Under the pieces are notes generated by a model. That model had not been told where the DNA came from. It was given only the letters and a program-made list of their open reading frames with translations, and did not search any database. This document shows positions 9,364 to 22,071 of a stretch of 64,000 nucleotides of DNA, one piece after another (position 1 is the first letter of the stretch; each line of letters opens with the position of its first letter). This DNA comes from Cladorhizidae sp. MBARI D1340-BT2. Its lineage: Eukaryota > Porifera > Demospongiae > Poecilosclerida > Cladorhizidae. The stretch is taken from contig JAQNBH010000015.1 of the NCBI GenBank assembly GCA_028752905.1, positions 15,603,669-15,667,668 on the forward strand. The letters are read 5' to 3'. A program made the translations under genes and the position numbers.

Positions 9364-12300
9364 ATGTCTGCAGAAAGAACTTTTCAACTGGGCGAACTAC
9401 TCGTAATGGTTTCTGGAGAAGTGACGTATGTAGATAAGCTAACAGACCAGACTAGTCTTGAGGATTACATTCAATACAAGTGCAGAAACTTTGCAGGAAG
9501 AGACGTAAGTTACCTAGTTCTAGGTGTCACAAAACCTTATTGTGGTAAGGCCAGTGGATATTGTTAGGATTATTACTAGCCCAAGAGAGGTCTTTCAAGG
9601 CTGTTTTTCACAAGCAGCTGTGAAGAACTTATATGCACAAAAGTGCATATGGCCTGCTACAGGCATTATCACTCTGTATAGTGCCCATTTAAAGACAAGA
9701 AAATACATGGACAAAAAAGTCTGAGGTAAATATTACAGTGCTGACTATATCTTCCCTAGTTTGGCCAATATTGCTGCTCTCAATGAAGTTGAAACAACTT
9801 TCTCAACAATCAATTTAAATTTCCTCCTTGACATTTTGTTCATATGCTCTAGCCTTCATCAGGAACAATGAGTATCTAGCCAAACTAGAATAATGAGCAT
9901 CTAGCCGAAGTTTTGAGGAGCATATTTAAGTGAGTTGTTGAGCAAGATGTTATACCTTTGGCTTTGGCACTGTGGCATGGCCAGGGAGTTTGACTTGTGG
10001 ATCCAAAACTCTACCATTGTCCTTTCCCTGGTAAAAAACCCTCCTGGTCTCACCTTTCTTGAGTGGCCTCTGAGGACTACACTGACAGAGAGATAGACAC
10101 ACTGTCAGAAACAATTGAATTATTTACTTAGAAGGTAATTTCACAGAGTTAAATATCTGCAGTTGATGGTCAACAGATGAATTTCTTAAACTGCCTGCAG
10201 CTGTAATAAAAGATGCAGGCATGGCATTAGATAGTGGGTCTTGAGGATCAGGAGGGTTGTTAACACTGGCACAGAAGGGTGAAGGATTCAACACACACCT
10301 GGAGTCTTAATAATTATCAACTGTCATCAGCATTTAGGCAGCTAAGAAGCTGCGGATGTAAGTTTTAGCTGTGGTATAAGCTTTGATTTTTGAGGAGGGG
10401 TTTGTTGCCAACCGACATCTTAAAAAGTTGGTTAGTATTGAGAACTCACTGATTCATAGAAGCACTATCTATTGATAAATTCTCAACAAACTTTTAATTG
10501 TGTATGCAGTGACTTTCCTAATAATCAACTTGAATTTACATGCTCGATATTTTGGTAGATACTTTAGCATTCACCAGGAAACCTTTAGCAGGACTGATGA
10601 AGGCTAAGCCAAAACGTTGAGTGAGTAAATTCAACTTGATTATTGTGTTGTTTTAAGTCCGTCAAAGGTATATTTGGCATTTCTGTATTTATTGGTTGAA
10701 CATAAGCCATCGGGAACATTAATTTTATATGTCAACCTTTTCATTTTCTGAATATAGCGGTTGGGAACATGAGATCATGAGTAAGCATGGCAAGTGGTGA
10801 TTATTATGCACTAGCCCATGGAGATCAATGAAACTTTGTGTTTAGGAATAGATTTGCTGACTACTCTACAGATCTAATTAGGGAATGGGTTATCTTTCTT
10901 TTGTTGTATATACAGGAGGAGGATGATCCTTTCTATGTTGTAGACCTTGGCAGAGTGATGGATAGGCATTCAAGGTGGGAGGCATCTCTCCCCAATGTAC
11001 AACCTTTCTATGCTGTAAAGTGCAACGATGACGTGATGCTGCTCAAGATCCTGGCTGCATTGGGCACAGGCTTTGACTGTGCAAGTAAGGTATGCAATTT
11101 TAGGTGAATAGTCAGCAACATATTTGTGAGTAACTAAACAATTCTAGTTATTCATCACACTCAATTTCTGTCATGCACTGCTATCTTGACCAATGCCAAC
11201 TTTCAAAAAGTATTTGGTGTGTGGCATTTTTATTCGTGTTTATTCCAGCTCTGAAAACTAAATTTAATCAAATATGAATATTAGATAATATATACTTACT
11301 GCTGTATTTTTCTATAAGTGATGCCAGATATTCCACTCTGGTTATTCATGTTCCTATATTCCACTCTGGTTATTCATATTCTCCCATATTCCACTCTGGT
11401 TATTCATTTCTACCATACTATATACTTGATTCCATAATCTTGATAATGGCAAGATACAACTCATAAAATAACAAATATGAATCTATTTTCTGAAGCCAGT
11501 GTGTTTTGCACAAGTCCTTGAGTTTAACTCTGCAGGTCAATAACATGCTAAAAAATGCTGACACTCTGGGGGTCAATTTAAAAACTTAGCAATTCAGCAA
11601 CGACACCTGGCATTGAAATTGAACAGCCTTTCATAATACAAAGATTTAACTGGTAACTCGCAGTGAGTATATAAAGCTAAAGGGCTCTAGATATGTCAAT
11701 AAGTCTTACAATTTTTCTCTAAGGACTTCCTTTCTTTAGCAAGTACCCAGGAAAATTTGACCAACATACCTCTTCAAAGCCTTAGCTAGCTTGGGATACA
11801 CCATAGACACAGCTGCTCGAGTTCCACACGATGTCTCATGTGGCAGGACTAGTTAGCTGTGCAACATGGTGACCATAATTAATCCATTATTGATACATCA
11901 CAATTGTGGCATGAGAGTTAATGCATGGAGCCTCAGAGAGTCCACTGAGCATGCAGTGGCAGCTAAAGAGTGCAGCATAAGAATCAGTGAGCATATTTTG
12001 AGTAGAGATAGCCAGTACCATGTTTGGACTGGAGGAGTGTACTAAAGAACCACCCTTCCCCCTCCCCCCACCTACCCTGTATTCATCACTGATTGTATAC
12101 ATAATATATATATTTGAAGATATAGCTGCAATCTGTTGTCGGAGTGCTTTCGAGTTGGTGTGAAGCATCCAGCTATATACCTCTAAACACACACATACAT
12201 ATACAGGTATCCATTATTGTTCCACATAATTTATTTGATGTTAGTTATAGGAAAAGGAAAAAAATGTAAAAACGAGGGAAGGGGTTGGAGGGAAAGAAAA

Positions 12301-15300
12301 AAAGTGAATGGATCCACCTAGGGTGGAGATCTTCAGCATCAGGTATATATTCTGGGGGAGAAAAGAATAAGTGAATGATTCCACAGGACCAAACTGGGAA
12401 CCTTAAGTACCAAGCAAACAGACAAACCTACAGAATTTCCCGATTGTTATATATGCAATGACAGGTTGTTATATTATTAGAAAGAGATGAAGATGATTCT
12501 TGACCTTGGAGTGAGTCCTGATCGCATCATCTATGCCAACACAATCAAGCAGATCTCCCATCTGAAGTATGCTGCCAAAAGAGGAGTGACGCTCATGCCT
12601 TTTGATAATGACCAGGAACTTCACAAAGTGAAGGAGCACTACCCCACTGCCAGGTTGTGTAATATGATCCATGCATTAGCCCAAGATTACCACTTCCACC
12701 CAATAAAAATACATACTTTAGTTAATGGCAGTTCCACATACACTACAAACTCTCTAAAGTAGGGTTGATGATCCTAATGCAAGAACATTCAAACCACAAG
12801 GACCATACCTTGTGTGATTGTTGGATTAACTTAGCTGCCATCTGGTCTGGTTGCCCATGGCTCAGTTGTTATTTAGGTGTAATAATGTGTGTGTTTTGTT
12901 GTTGTTGATGGTAACTTGTGTACTTGATAGTCTTTGACTGCCAATGCATCATATTAATTCTCTCTCAACATTTTCATCTGTAAGATACTAAGACATTTAC
13001 CTTTTACTTACTTCCATTCCAGATTAGTCCTGCGTATTGCTGCAGATTCTTCTAGTTCTCCAATGTCATATAGTGCAAAATTTGGTTGCACCATTTTGGA
13101 AGCCAGGGATCTACTCCAAACTGCCTTATCATTGGATTTGAATGTAGTAGGATTAAGGTATTTATACTGCTGCTTCCCACTTACCACACTATTGTAGCGC
13201 TCTTTAAGTATTTATTATAGTGATAAATTGTTTAAATAGCTTCCATATAGGTTCTTTTGGTAAGGACCCAGCTTCTTACCAGCATGCTATGGAGTTGGCC
13301 TCTGAGGTATTCCACTATGCTGCCAGTGTGGGCTACCACATGACCCTCCTAGACATAGGAGGAGGCTTTCCTGGAAGAAAGATGTCGGATGACCTCTTCA
13401 AGAACATGGCTGTAAATATCAACAGAAATCTGGAAGTGTTCAGTGATTTTCCTGACTTGAAGGTCATTGCTGAACCAGGTGAGAGTATACAATAATCTCT
13501 AACTTAAGCAATTGTTTATTCTGTGAGTTGGTTGTCATGTACTTCCACTCATCATTCCAAAAGTTCTCCTGTGTAACCTACTATAATGTCATGCCATAAT
13601 AATGCAGTGATGAGGATTCATGGTCATTTAAAAATGAATTATTGTCTATATATACAATGTCCTCCCATGGCATCAAGAGTAGCAGTGGCTATCAATAGCA
13701 AGTAGTGAGCTCTATATTTAGCAATCATATTTTAAGAATATTTTTTCATGATTCAATAGAATGTATGTGTTGGTGTAGTTGGACAAAGAGGTTTGCCAGC
13801 TAGTTAGTAGTGCAGGTTGACTAAGCATGGATGTTCAAGTGATGGCAGGTAGCAGCACTGACAAACATGTATTGATCCAAAGTGCAAAGGAGACTTTACA
13901 TGGATTTTGGAGTTGGAAGAAAGCAAAGTATGATGTGTGTTTGTGTCACAAACTTAGCTGCCGCCCTAAAAAAGCTTACATCACATGTTGGCTCACCGCT
14001 TTGATTACACGATCTGCTTTTGTTCTTCCACTGTTCAACAGGTATGACAAAGAACAATCTAGTGAAGAAACTGGTAGTCTACAAAACAAACATGCTTGGT
14101 AGGACCTTCCCTGATCACGAGTTCTTTTTGGAAAAGTGAAGTATTTGTCTGTGTTTTCTGAAAAGCTCCAAGGTGAGCTTTGGTCCTGTACTGTAGTACA
14201 TTCATAGTAACAAATGAGCACCTAGAAGTTGGAACAAACTCACTTGCCCATCCTACCGAGCAAGTCATCACTATATGGATTAAGTAGAGACTTTCCATGC
14301 TACAAGAGTGATGCTAGACCTTGGATAGATAGAGCTTGATCAAACAGGCAAAGAGTGAGTCTCATCTCACATCTATTAGGAAGATTTGAACTTCTCCATT
14401 ATAGAAGGACGATAGCGAAGTGAAAGAGCTGTTTTAGACCACAGAAGGTGTGTCCTTTTTAATGGAGGTGTATGTACTTCTTGAGATACAATGATAGATA
14501 GCACACACTAAAACCTCAGGGCTCTCAAAGAACAACATAAATCAGTGAAAAAATCTTATTTACATTCACCTGACAGACCTGAACCTATGTGGAAATGTAC
14601 AATGGATATTTAAGCATTCTATAGAAGAGGTGGTGCAGTGGCTAGGAGAGAGCATAGTTTGAATCCATTTCTAACAGAATCATCATTATGAACAGTAACA
14701 CAAGTTAGTTCACCAAGGAAATATTTTTAGAAATTCATATCAGCATTTAGAATATGTGTGAAACATATTATGTATTGCTCATTGCATTATGTTACAGATT
14801 CGATATTGTCTAGTCCATTTTACCTTCTGCAACCAGACTCTCATGATTCATTAGTCTGCTACAATGACATGCTCTATTTCTTAAAATATCCTGGGGAGAA
14901 CACTGATATATATATACATTATTATGTATACTATATAATACAGGATTCTTCTTTGCTTGCTCTTCCTATTCCATTGCTGTCTCTGTGATTGGAAAAAAGT
15001 GACTAAAAAGAGTGGTGAAGATCCAGTGTACATTTACACAATAAATGAGGGTATACATGGTTCCTTCAGACTTCTTAGTGTCTTTCAAGCAACGAAACCA
15101 ATTCCTGTTGCCCTCCAGGTATGAAAACATTATATTTATAATGAAGGGTCATAAAATTATTAATGGTAACAATCCAGTGTCAAATTGCACTTCTCCCAAC
15201 TTTTCTATTGCAGGAAACATTGAAATCCAACCACCATCACAAAACCTTTATTTGGGGGCAAACTTTACACTGTAGTGATATAGTCTGTGAAGCATATATG

Positions 15301-15570
15301 CCTGAATTGAACATTGGAGACTGGATATATTGAGAATATGGGAGGTTATAGTCTTTGTCTGAGGACAACATTCAATGGTTTCAATGTGGCCCCTTCATAT
15401 TACTACATCAGGGAATCTTACAGGTAAAATATGCCAGATTCACTTTACTTGATGTATTATTTTCATATGTTATTTTGTTAGCTCCATGTTTTAATCTTTT
15501 TTGCTGCTACAGTGAAAAGTTGAAGAGTCTGATGGTTCAACCTCAACAAGAACGACATATATATTCATGA
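9364..15570 (+). pseudogene. Ornithine decarboxylase-like gene, copy 1, decayed
   Basis: Eight exons with GT-AG borders: 9364-9504, 10916-11089, 12481-12653, 13023-13157, 13240-13478, 14944-15118, 15214-15423, 15513-15570. Exon 1 joins exon 2 in phase but matches ODC weakly. Exons 2-5 are intact, with PFYAVKCND (PLP lysine 69), GTGFDCASK (D88), LVLRIA (R154), SFHIGS (H197), LLDIGGGFPG and AEPG (E274). Exon 6 lacks one base, so a TGA follows VIGKK. Exon 7 has a TGA after DWIY and has lost the catalytic Cys360. The donor used in copy 2 (AG/GT) is AG/GG here, but a GT 17 bases on would still reach exon 8. EPG is followed by Phe instead of Arg277. Intron 1 holds two degenerate hammerhead-like tails. 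Confidence 0.85.
11328..11408. repeat. Three-copy minisatellite in ODC copy 1 intron 2
   Basis: ATATTCCACTCTGGTTATTC occurs three times at spacings of about 27 and 31 bases. No function is apparent. The rest of this intron (11090-12480) holds nothing I recognise. Confidence 0.7.
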
Positions 15571-15847
15571 CAAGAGAATAATCAACCACCAACTTGGTTG
15601 GCAAGTGTAGAGCTCATTCAGAAATTACAATTTGACTGTATGTAGTTGTTAGCTAGATTTTATATAGCTAGTTAATTTCAGTCTACTGGTCAGTTTTATG
15701 CATTTGTCAAGTTTGATATTTTATTATAAGCAATATTCCAGATAACTCTGTAGTACTCTGTAAAAATTGGCATAATATAATTGTAGTGAAGTTAAAACTA
15801 ATCACAATGACTTTTTCAATAATCAACTAGAAATTTACTCTCTTGAT

Positions 15848-15877
15848 GTTTCGAATAGATGCTCTAGCCTTCATCAG
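15848..15877 (-). ncRNA. Hammerhead-like core motif, downstream of ODC copy 1
   Basis: On the minus strand CTGATGA is followed by A, arm GGCTAGA, loop GCA, arm TCTATTC and GAAA. That is the order of a hammerhead ribozyme core around helix II (one mismatch and one G-U pair). An extra A between CTGATGA and the helix departs from the consensus, and I could not confirm helices I and III or the cleavage site. It forms the tail of the minus-strand retroelement to its right. See 31059 for the best copy. Confidence 0.35.
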
Positions 15878-16139
15878 GAATAATGAAATGTTAAGACTCA
15901 TGTGAGCTTGTTATATACCATTAGCTAACTATTCAACTTCATACAAACCACAACCTGGCATACATGTCCAGCGCATGAAACATGGAGAAATAACATCAAA
16001 ACAATAATTATTACTAAATATATACAATGATAAATTACAAGTTAGTTAGTACAAAAGTACCCAAATAAGAACCAATTAACACATTAAAAAATACACAATA
16101 AATAACTGAATAACTAAAAAGCTAACAACAAGTTCAACT

Positions 16140-18271
16140 CCCGACTGACCCCAAAACAGGTATGTCATTCCCCTGCTGTCTGCCACTGAGAGAGCCTGAA
16201 GGAGGTGAGCATGGGCATTCACCTCTCCAGTTCTTTGCCTTATCCTGATGCTGAGCTACTTCAGGAAATCAATTCTCAATGACTCGATGACCATGGGCAC
16301 ATAAAAGTGGCAAGGATCTAGACTGTCATATTTGCCAATTTCTTATCCTCAGCCACATATATAGCAGCTCCAGCTACAGTACTACTCACTGCAACCCCAA
16401 TGTGATTGGGCATATTGGGAAAACGCAGGTCGCATCCCACACCAGTTGCTTGCCATTCTTATGGAACCATACCCAATCAGGCCTTTTCCATGAGAATGAA
16501 AAAATCCCGACAGTTCCAGCCTGGAAGAAAAACCTGCAGATGACAATTCCCGGAATAGGATGTCATTTATGGCTGTCTGTAGAAACATTCTTCACTCCTC
16601 TTGCAGCTAAGACCATGCATGGTGAGACAATCCATTTCAGCTTGACAGAGCTGACCATTATGGGAACGACACAAAGTGAAGCCATGCAGATACCCACGGC
16701 AACACTGATGGTATCATCTATCCTCAAACCCAGGTATGAGATTGAGAGGGAATTTAGCCATGCACCAGATTCTTTTGTTGAAACAGCCAAAAGCTGGTCT
16801 CGAGCCAAACTTTTCCAGTGCATTTGCAACAAAGATTCCACAGAGTTTCATACCATGCACGCATAGCAGTACTTCTGGAAGCATGCCACATGGGGATTGC
16901 CGTGATACACAGATCATGCCAAAAGGGAATCATCCACAAAAGTGACAGTGTGTGAAAGAAAGTGAGGTGGCAGGATGGCTTGGGCCAGGTAATAATTGGC
17001 AGCATCTTAGGCTAAGAAGGCTATGAAGGAACTGCATCTTGGCAAATGATCTGAGATTTGTCGTTGTTCAAAATTAACTCAATCTGTTCAGTTTGTTTGA
17101 TGAGTTCAAGATCACGAATAACATTGCACACAACTCCGATGACAACTGAATGCAGTTATGATGTAGTGAGAGACAGAAAAGGAGAGGGGCAAGAGGATCT
17201 CCCTGCTGCACCACTTTGGCTGATTGCAAGGACTTGCCATCCCAGAACAAGGAGGATGGTGAAGAGTTCACTGAATGAACAAAAGGGTAGATTACATGTG
17301 CTATGGTATAGATAACTTCCAACATCTTGTTTCTGCGTACAGAATTGAAAGTGTTTTTGATGTCAAACTTTACTGCATGGTTAGATTGCAAGTTGTTGAG
17401 AAACTGCCAGATGGCACGGACAGCTGGGGTGGTAGCAGGGATGTCATCTCCTCACTGACCATGTACCCAGCTATCCTATTGCCATGGGTCTGAACACACA
17501 CCCTTTCTTCTCAGAGCCAATTATTATGGTAGTTCCAAAAAAGAAAGGACAGACAGCGGAAAGAATTCTTCCCTCTAGGACCATGGTAGAGAAAGCAGCA
17601 AAGATTGAGAGAAGGAAGGAGATTTCATTAGGATTCTTTAGTATGTGTATGTCCTTCAGATGTTGTGGTCTTAAACCATCAGGACCACCAGGCGACACAG
17701 GGCAAGGATCTGATTGATTGAGCAACATCCCCTTCTGAAACAGCGAATAAAGGGAAAGATATCAGGGGTGGGTGGGATGGCGCATCAGGATGAGTTGAGG
17801 GGCTGTCTGAGGGCAGAAAAGGTTGAGCCATGGAAACCTCAGAGGAAGCCAAGTGAACAGCTCCTTTAAATCCTCCTCCTCCAGCTTCTCAGACACTCAG
17901 TGACCCAGTGACTCTAAGGGTTCCGGAGCAGTAGATTTACTCTTCCTAATGAGGTTTTGGGGAGCAGGGGGATCTTCCTCCCCTCTCAGCTGATTATCAA
18001 CCCCAGGTGCTAAAGACCAATTCTGACCATAACTTGGGGACACTCTTAGACATCTGGAGGTAAAGAGAAATAGCTTCTCCCTTGCATTTTGAGAATTGCT
18101 GAAAACCACACCTTCCAATATGGTAACAAACTTGAAAGGGCAAGGGCTCTTGGCCCACAAGGGATCCTCTAAAATCTTAGTCCTAAGTACTTGACAAAAA
18201 TCGACCGAAAGCGGTGTCTTGGCCATTTCGACAGGCTCTGGAGAAAAAAACAGGTGGATCAACATCACCAC
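16140..18271 (-). pseudogene. LINE ORF: RT plus CCHC/endonuclease-like C-terminus, copy R1
   Basis: Minus-strand frames show, in order, an N-terminal part with FTSRCLRVSPSYGQN near 18050, GGPDGLRPQHLKD near 17680 (RT motif region), VKFDIKNTFNSVRR near 17370 (RT motif A), QQGDPLAPLLFCLSLHH near 17210 (motif B), and a C-terminal region with KESGAWLNSLSISYLGLR near 16770. Stops and frameshifts break it throughout. The same C-terminal region occurs at 47191-48024 and at the right window edge. The family ends in an HGLSC-type CCHC and a PDG...WDAT stretch, which could be a restriction-like endonuclease; that assignment is inferred. Confidence 0.7.
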
Positions 18272-18589
18272 ATGGGGCTATGTGTAGATGGCAACACTGC
18301 AGCATGAACTCCTGATGGCTGATTTGATCCTTGGCAGCAGCTATTCAAGAGTTTGTGAATATGAACTAGGCCCACTGAAGTCACAGAGAAGCATCTCATA
18401 CAAATAGGAGAGGAAGAGCGAGCGGACATTTTTTTTGCCTATTTATAAATTAGTCTTAGAGATACACTTTAAGCTCATGAGGCCAAACACAATAAATAGA
18501 ATAAAAATATTTATATGAGAATAAAATAGACATAACCAAATGATGATTTTTTTGGTATGATTGTGGTTACAAGTTTAAGGCTGGAGAAA
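18272..18589. other. No gene recognised
   Basis: A spacer between two minus-strand retroelement fragments, with no open frame or repeat that I can place. Confidence 0.4.
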
Positions 18590-19490
18590 GGCATACCAGC
18601 AGCCAGATACGTCCATTCTACAATTTCAATTGAATCGCTCATACTTTGGTGCTAAGCTGATGTGCAATTCCTCCTTCACTAGCAGTTCCTTCTACCATCT
18701 GGCCTAGTCCAAGATGATGGCTTCCATAGGATCTTCATTATCCTATGCAGGTTCAACAGTTGCATATTTCTCTTTAGCACACTTTTTACAGGCATCTTGA
18801 TGTTCTTTCATTCTGATCTCCAGTCTTCTGTTGATCTCCCTTTATATAGTACTTCCCACAGCAGCAAGGGATGTGGTATACAACGCATGAGTGCATACTA
18901 GCTGGTAATTCACCTTTCACTCTGCTAAGTTGTGCCCTCAAGAGTTGTCGAACTACCTGCAGACGTGTCTTCAGTCATCCCTGCTATAAGGAATCACTAC
19001 CATAGGATCCTTCTTTTCAGACCCATGATTGCCTGTATCGCTGTACTTTATGCGTTTAGATGATCTATAGAGGAATAATTGATGAAGGCTTGTACATAAC
19101 AATTCTCTAAAAGACTCTATTAAGGATGTTCTTCTTTTCCTTTTTCTCCAACAATACTCTCCTGGTTCCATCATTCACCACTCCTTTTCTGACATTAGGA
19201 TGAATTTGATCTATAATCAAGGTACCGGTTGGTGTGCATGGGTTTTCTGTGAACTGTTGCAGTTAGTCTTCCGTCTTCCTTAGTGTTGGTGGCAAATCAG
19301 AAAGGGGCACAATTCATCCACTTCAAGCTCCATGGTAAACGGCCTGATGTTCTTCAGATGATCCAACAACTCTTGCTCTATCTCCTTCATTATGCAGAAG
19401 TTATTATCCACAAATCACCTTGGCTGCAGGAAGGCAGTTGTGAGTACTAATTCCTCAAAGAATTCCATGTGAAGCAGGGTTCCCCAACCT
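18590..19490 (-). pseudogene. Penelope-like element, RT end plus GIY-YIG remnant
   Basis: The minus strand carries the end of a Penelope-type RT (NNFCIMKEIEQELLDHLKNI near 19400, where DD is expected; TVHRKPMHTNRYLDYRSN near 19230), a linker, DPMVVIPY near 19000, and a GIY-YIG-like part near 18840-18900 (VVYHIP, CGKYYI). Several stops and frameshifts break it. The nearly identical linker and GIY-YIG stretch is better preserved at 30506-30982. Penelope-like elements pair this RT with a GIY-YIG endonuclease, so the family call is secure although the copy is dead. Confidence 0.75.
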
Positions 19491-19649
19491 TTTTAGCCCA
19501 ACGTCTACAAAGCTAAATTCAGGAGGACAGAAAAAATCACAATGTAACAATCATAATTTATTAACGAGACACCTGATGTTGTTTGCAACCACAAAGAGAT
19601 ATATATCGGGATCAGGTTGATATATAGAAGGAGCACATCAGACAAGTGA

Positions 19650-20720
19650 TGATCTAATAGTTGCGAATGTAGCCTACTGTCTTGGCATGCTTTATCTTGG
19701 AGAACAACTGTTCACAGTGGTATGTAGTGCCAAACATGCTCACTACTTGCTGTCCATGGGGTGGTAAGGTTTGGGAACCATCCAGATGAGAGCATGTGGT
19801 TCTTATAGAAATGTGGCAAGCAAGGAACTTGGGTTTCAAATCTTCTGAACACTGGAAATCAATGAGTTCCATCTGCAGTTTTAATGGCACTATTTCACAG
19901 TCAACATCAAAATGCGAAGATAAAATTTCGATAGCTGGTGCATTTATCTCATGTCAGCTAAACGGCTGACAAACTCAGAGCAGAGGTCACCAATAAACTG
20001 CACCCAGACACTGATGCGAACATCTTCAGAGCAAGATCACAGATGAGGAAAGTGTGACAGGTTGTTTTTCTCCAGCTGAGATTCCCATAGGCAGAACTTC
20101 AACTCAAAAAGGAGATATGTGAGTGAAAGTTGCAGACTAAGAGATCCTTACCCTGAAGCTGAGGTTGTGCTGGTTCAGGTGAGCCATGATATCAGCAATG
20201 AAGGCCAGTTTGGCAATCCAACTCGGGTCAGAAAACATTTTGAACCCTCCCAGATCCTTGCGGTCAAGAAGGCCACCATCTCCTTTCTGAGGTCAAACAC
20301 CCTGCTGAGCATCTAGCCATGACTCAGCCAATGAAATTAACCTGATCACCATATTCTGCTTTCATCTCTACCAGAAGCTTTTGAAATGGGTGGTGATTCA
20401 GTCCACGGGCAAGGATCACACTCACTCCCTTCACAACAGTTGCCATGATGTACTCCATAATTGCTGATGTGGCACACCAGTATTCCTGGTGCACAATGCA
20501 ATGCAGCCTTTTAATCTGCTGATGGCGGCTGAATGCCTCAAGAAAGTGAGACAAACCCTTTCTTCTCCCCAACCATGGCTGGAGCACTGTCTGTTGTAAT
20601 GGCAGTCAGGCGAGACAAATTCAGATTCATTTCATCAACACACTTCAGCACTGCTTTCAAAATATATGCACCAGTATTGTTGCCCTTCATCGTGTGGGTT
20701 GTGAGTCCCTCACATCCCTC
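19650..20720 (-). pseudogene. hAT-family transposase (GTF2IRD2/EPM2AIP1-like), decayed
   Basis: Minus-strand stretches are typical of hAT proteins related to GTF2I-repeat and ZBED-type domesticated genes: TTDSAPAMVGEKKG near 20600 (around a catalytic Asp), LHCIVHQEYWCATS near 20500, LARGLNHHPFQKLL near 20400, and the C-terminal dimerisation part VVSMFGTTYHCEQLFSKIK near 19720. Many stops separate them. No terminal repeats were located. Confidence 0.7.
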
Positions 20721-20754
20721 CCTTCCCTCTTACCAGCAAAGTTTTCTCTTCCAT

Positions 20755-21710
20755 TCATGCATGTTGGGATAGGCCATTGGCATTGGTGTTTGAAGTTCCT
20801 AGGCGATGCTGTCGGGAAGGAGTAGTCCGAGGATAGAGACCTCCAGGACAGCTAACTACAATCATCTTCATTCTATCCAGGTAGATGAGGCAGGCATGGC
20901 TGTAAAAGTGATGCCAGTCAGGTAGATTTAAAAATGTTGTATCCCTCAAGCAATGACCAAACATTACTTTTCTACTGTGGAGTATCGTTCCTCCTGCATT
21001 ATAAACTGCTTGGAGTAGACTGCTAGTGGGGCTCGGTCCTGTCATCTCTGAGATGACGAGGATGGCCCCAATTCCGCAGTCTGAAGTGTCATTTTGGAGG
21101 AGGAAGGGCTTGTCAAAGTTGGGTCCTGTTAGAACAGGGTCATGAGAGAGAAACTGTTTGAGAGAGACAACCAACAGCTACCTGTAGCTCGTTCATCCAC
21201 GCAACGGTCTCAGGTCTGTCCTTTTTGTGGCCGGTGAGGGATTTGGCTATGTAAGCACAAAAGCATGATGAACAGTCTGTCATACCTTGCTAGACTAAGA
21301 ATGGATTGCACGTTATTCATTCTTGTTACTTTGCTGACATGGATCGCCTGAATGTTGATGTCGTATGGATCTACCTAGTCTCTACCTGCTATGAATCCAT
21401 AGTAGAGACATTCTCTCATCACAATGTTACATTTAGAAGGCTTGGGTGTGAGATTGGCCTCCTCCAGTCTGGTGAGACCTTTGTGTAGGTAGACAATGTG
21501 GTCTTTCCAATGTGGGCTGAAAATGATGAGGTCATCCGCATATGTAGCAACAAATGAAAATATGTCAGCAAAAAGGTCATTCTTCAGTCGTTGGAAGACA
21601 GCTGGGGTACCAACAAGACCAAAAGGTATGACTGAGAACTTGTACTTTCCAAACTGGGTCACAAAAGCAGTCTTCTCGATCTAAAAATCAATTTGATCCA
21701 TCAAAATGTC
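20755..21710 (-). pseudogene. pol: Ty3/gypsy pol fragment: RT and RNase H
   Basis: On the minus strand: KTAFVTQFGKYKFSVIPFGL near 21650, then ATYADDLIIFS near 21530 (RT catalytic YxDD box), a joint region, and RNase H start FLLQNDTSDCGIGAIL near 21100. NTNANGLSQ near 20780 is the usual end of the gypsy RNase H region. The frame is lost between 21175 and 21375. No LTR or integrase is attached. It abuts an ODC exon relic on its right. Confidence 0.75.
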
Positions 21711-21789
21711 TGTGTACACAAACAAATGCTCTAATGTTGGTGTAGGTAGGAGGGGGAGGGCGTGACATTGTTCATTGTCATCGTGCCTT

Positions 21790-21925
21790 TTCCATTGATG
21801 TCTTTGGAATTGGCAAGGGAGTTTCTATAAAAGGGGAGAAGAGCCAGTGTACATGTAGCTACACAGTAAATGAGGGTATACATGGTTGCTTTGGCCTTTG
21901 TTGTACCTATGAAACTGCAGTGGAC
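21790..21925 (+). pseudogene. Relic of a third ODC-like exon 6
   Basis: The nucleotide sequence follows ODC-like exon 6 of copies 1 and 2: TTCCATTG, ATTGGCAAG, then AGAGCCAGTGTACA near 21846 and GAGGGTATACATGGTT near 21874, with the same spacing. One base is lost mid-exon, which shifts the frame. No neighbouring exons are visible; the flanks are gypsy fragments. It shows the ODC family here once had at least three members or was partly duplicated between copies 1 and 2. Confidence 0.75.
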
Positions 21926-22071
21926 GAGACACTTAACTATCAACCACACAATTAGGTAATGTAGTAACTCACCCTTTTACGTTCATCACACATACAATCA
22001 ACTGATTTGGGTCTTGTAGCTGATGTAACTAGACCATTGTTGGGAGCAGATTTCTTAAGAACCCATTCACT

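Noticed and set aside
13827..14298. Short frames in ODC copy 1 intron 5
   Set aside because: No motif, no splice support, overlapping frames on both strands; likely chance.
16402..17717. Plus-strand frames in the LINE R1 region
   Set aside because: The minus strand carries the RT and C-terminal motifs; these are complements.
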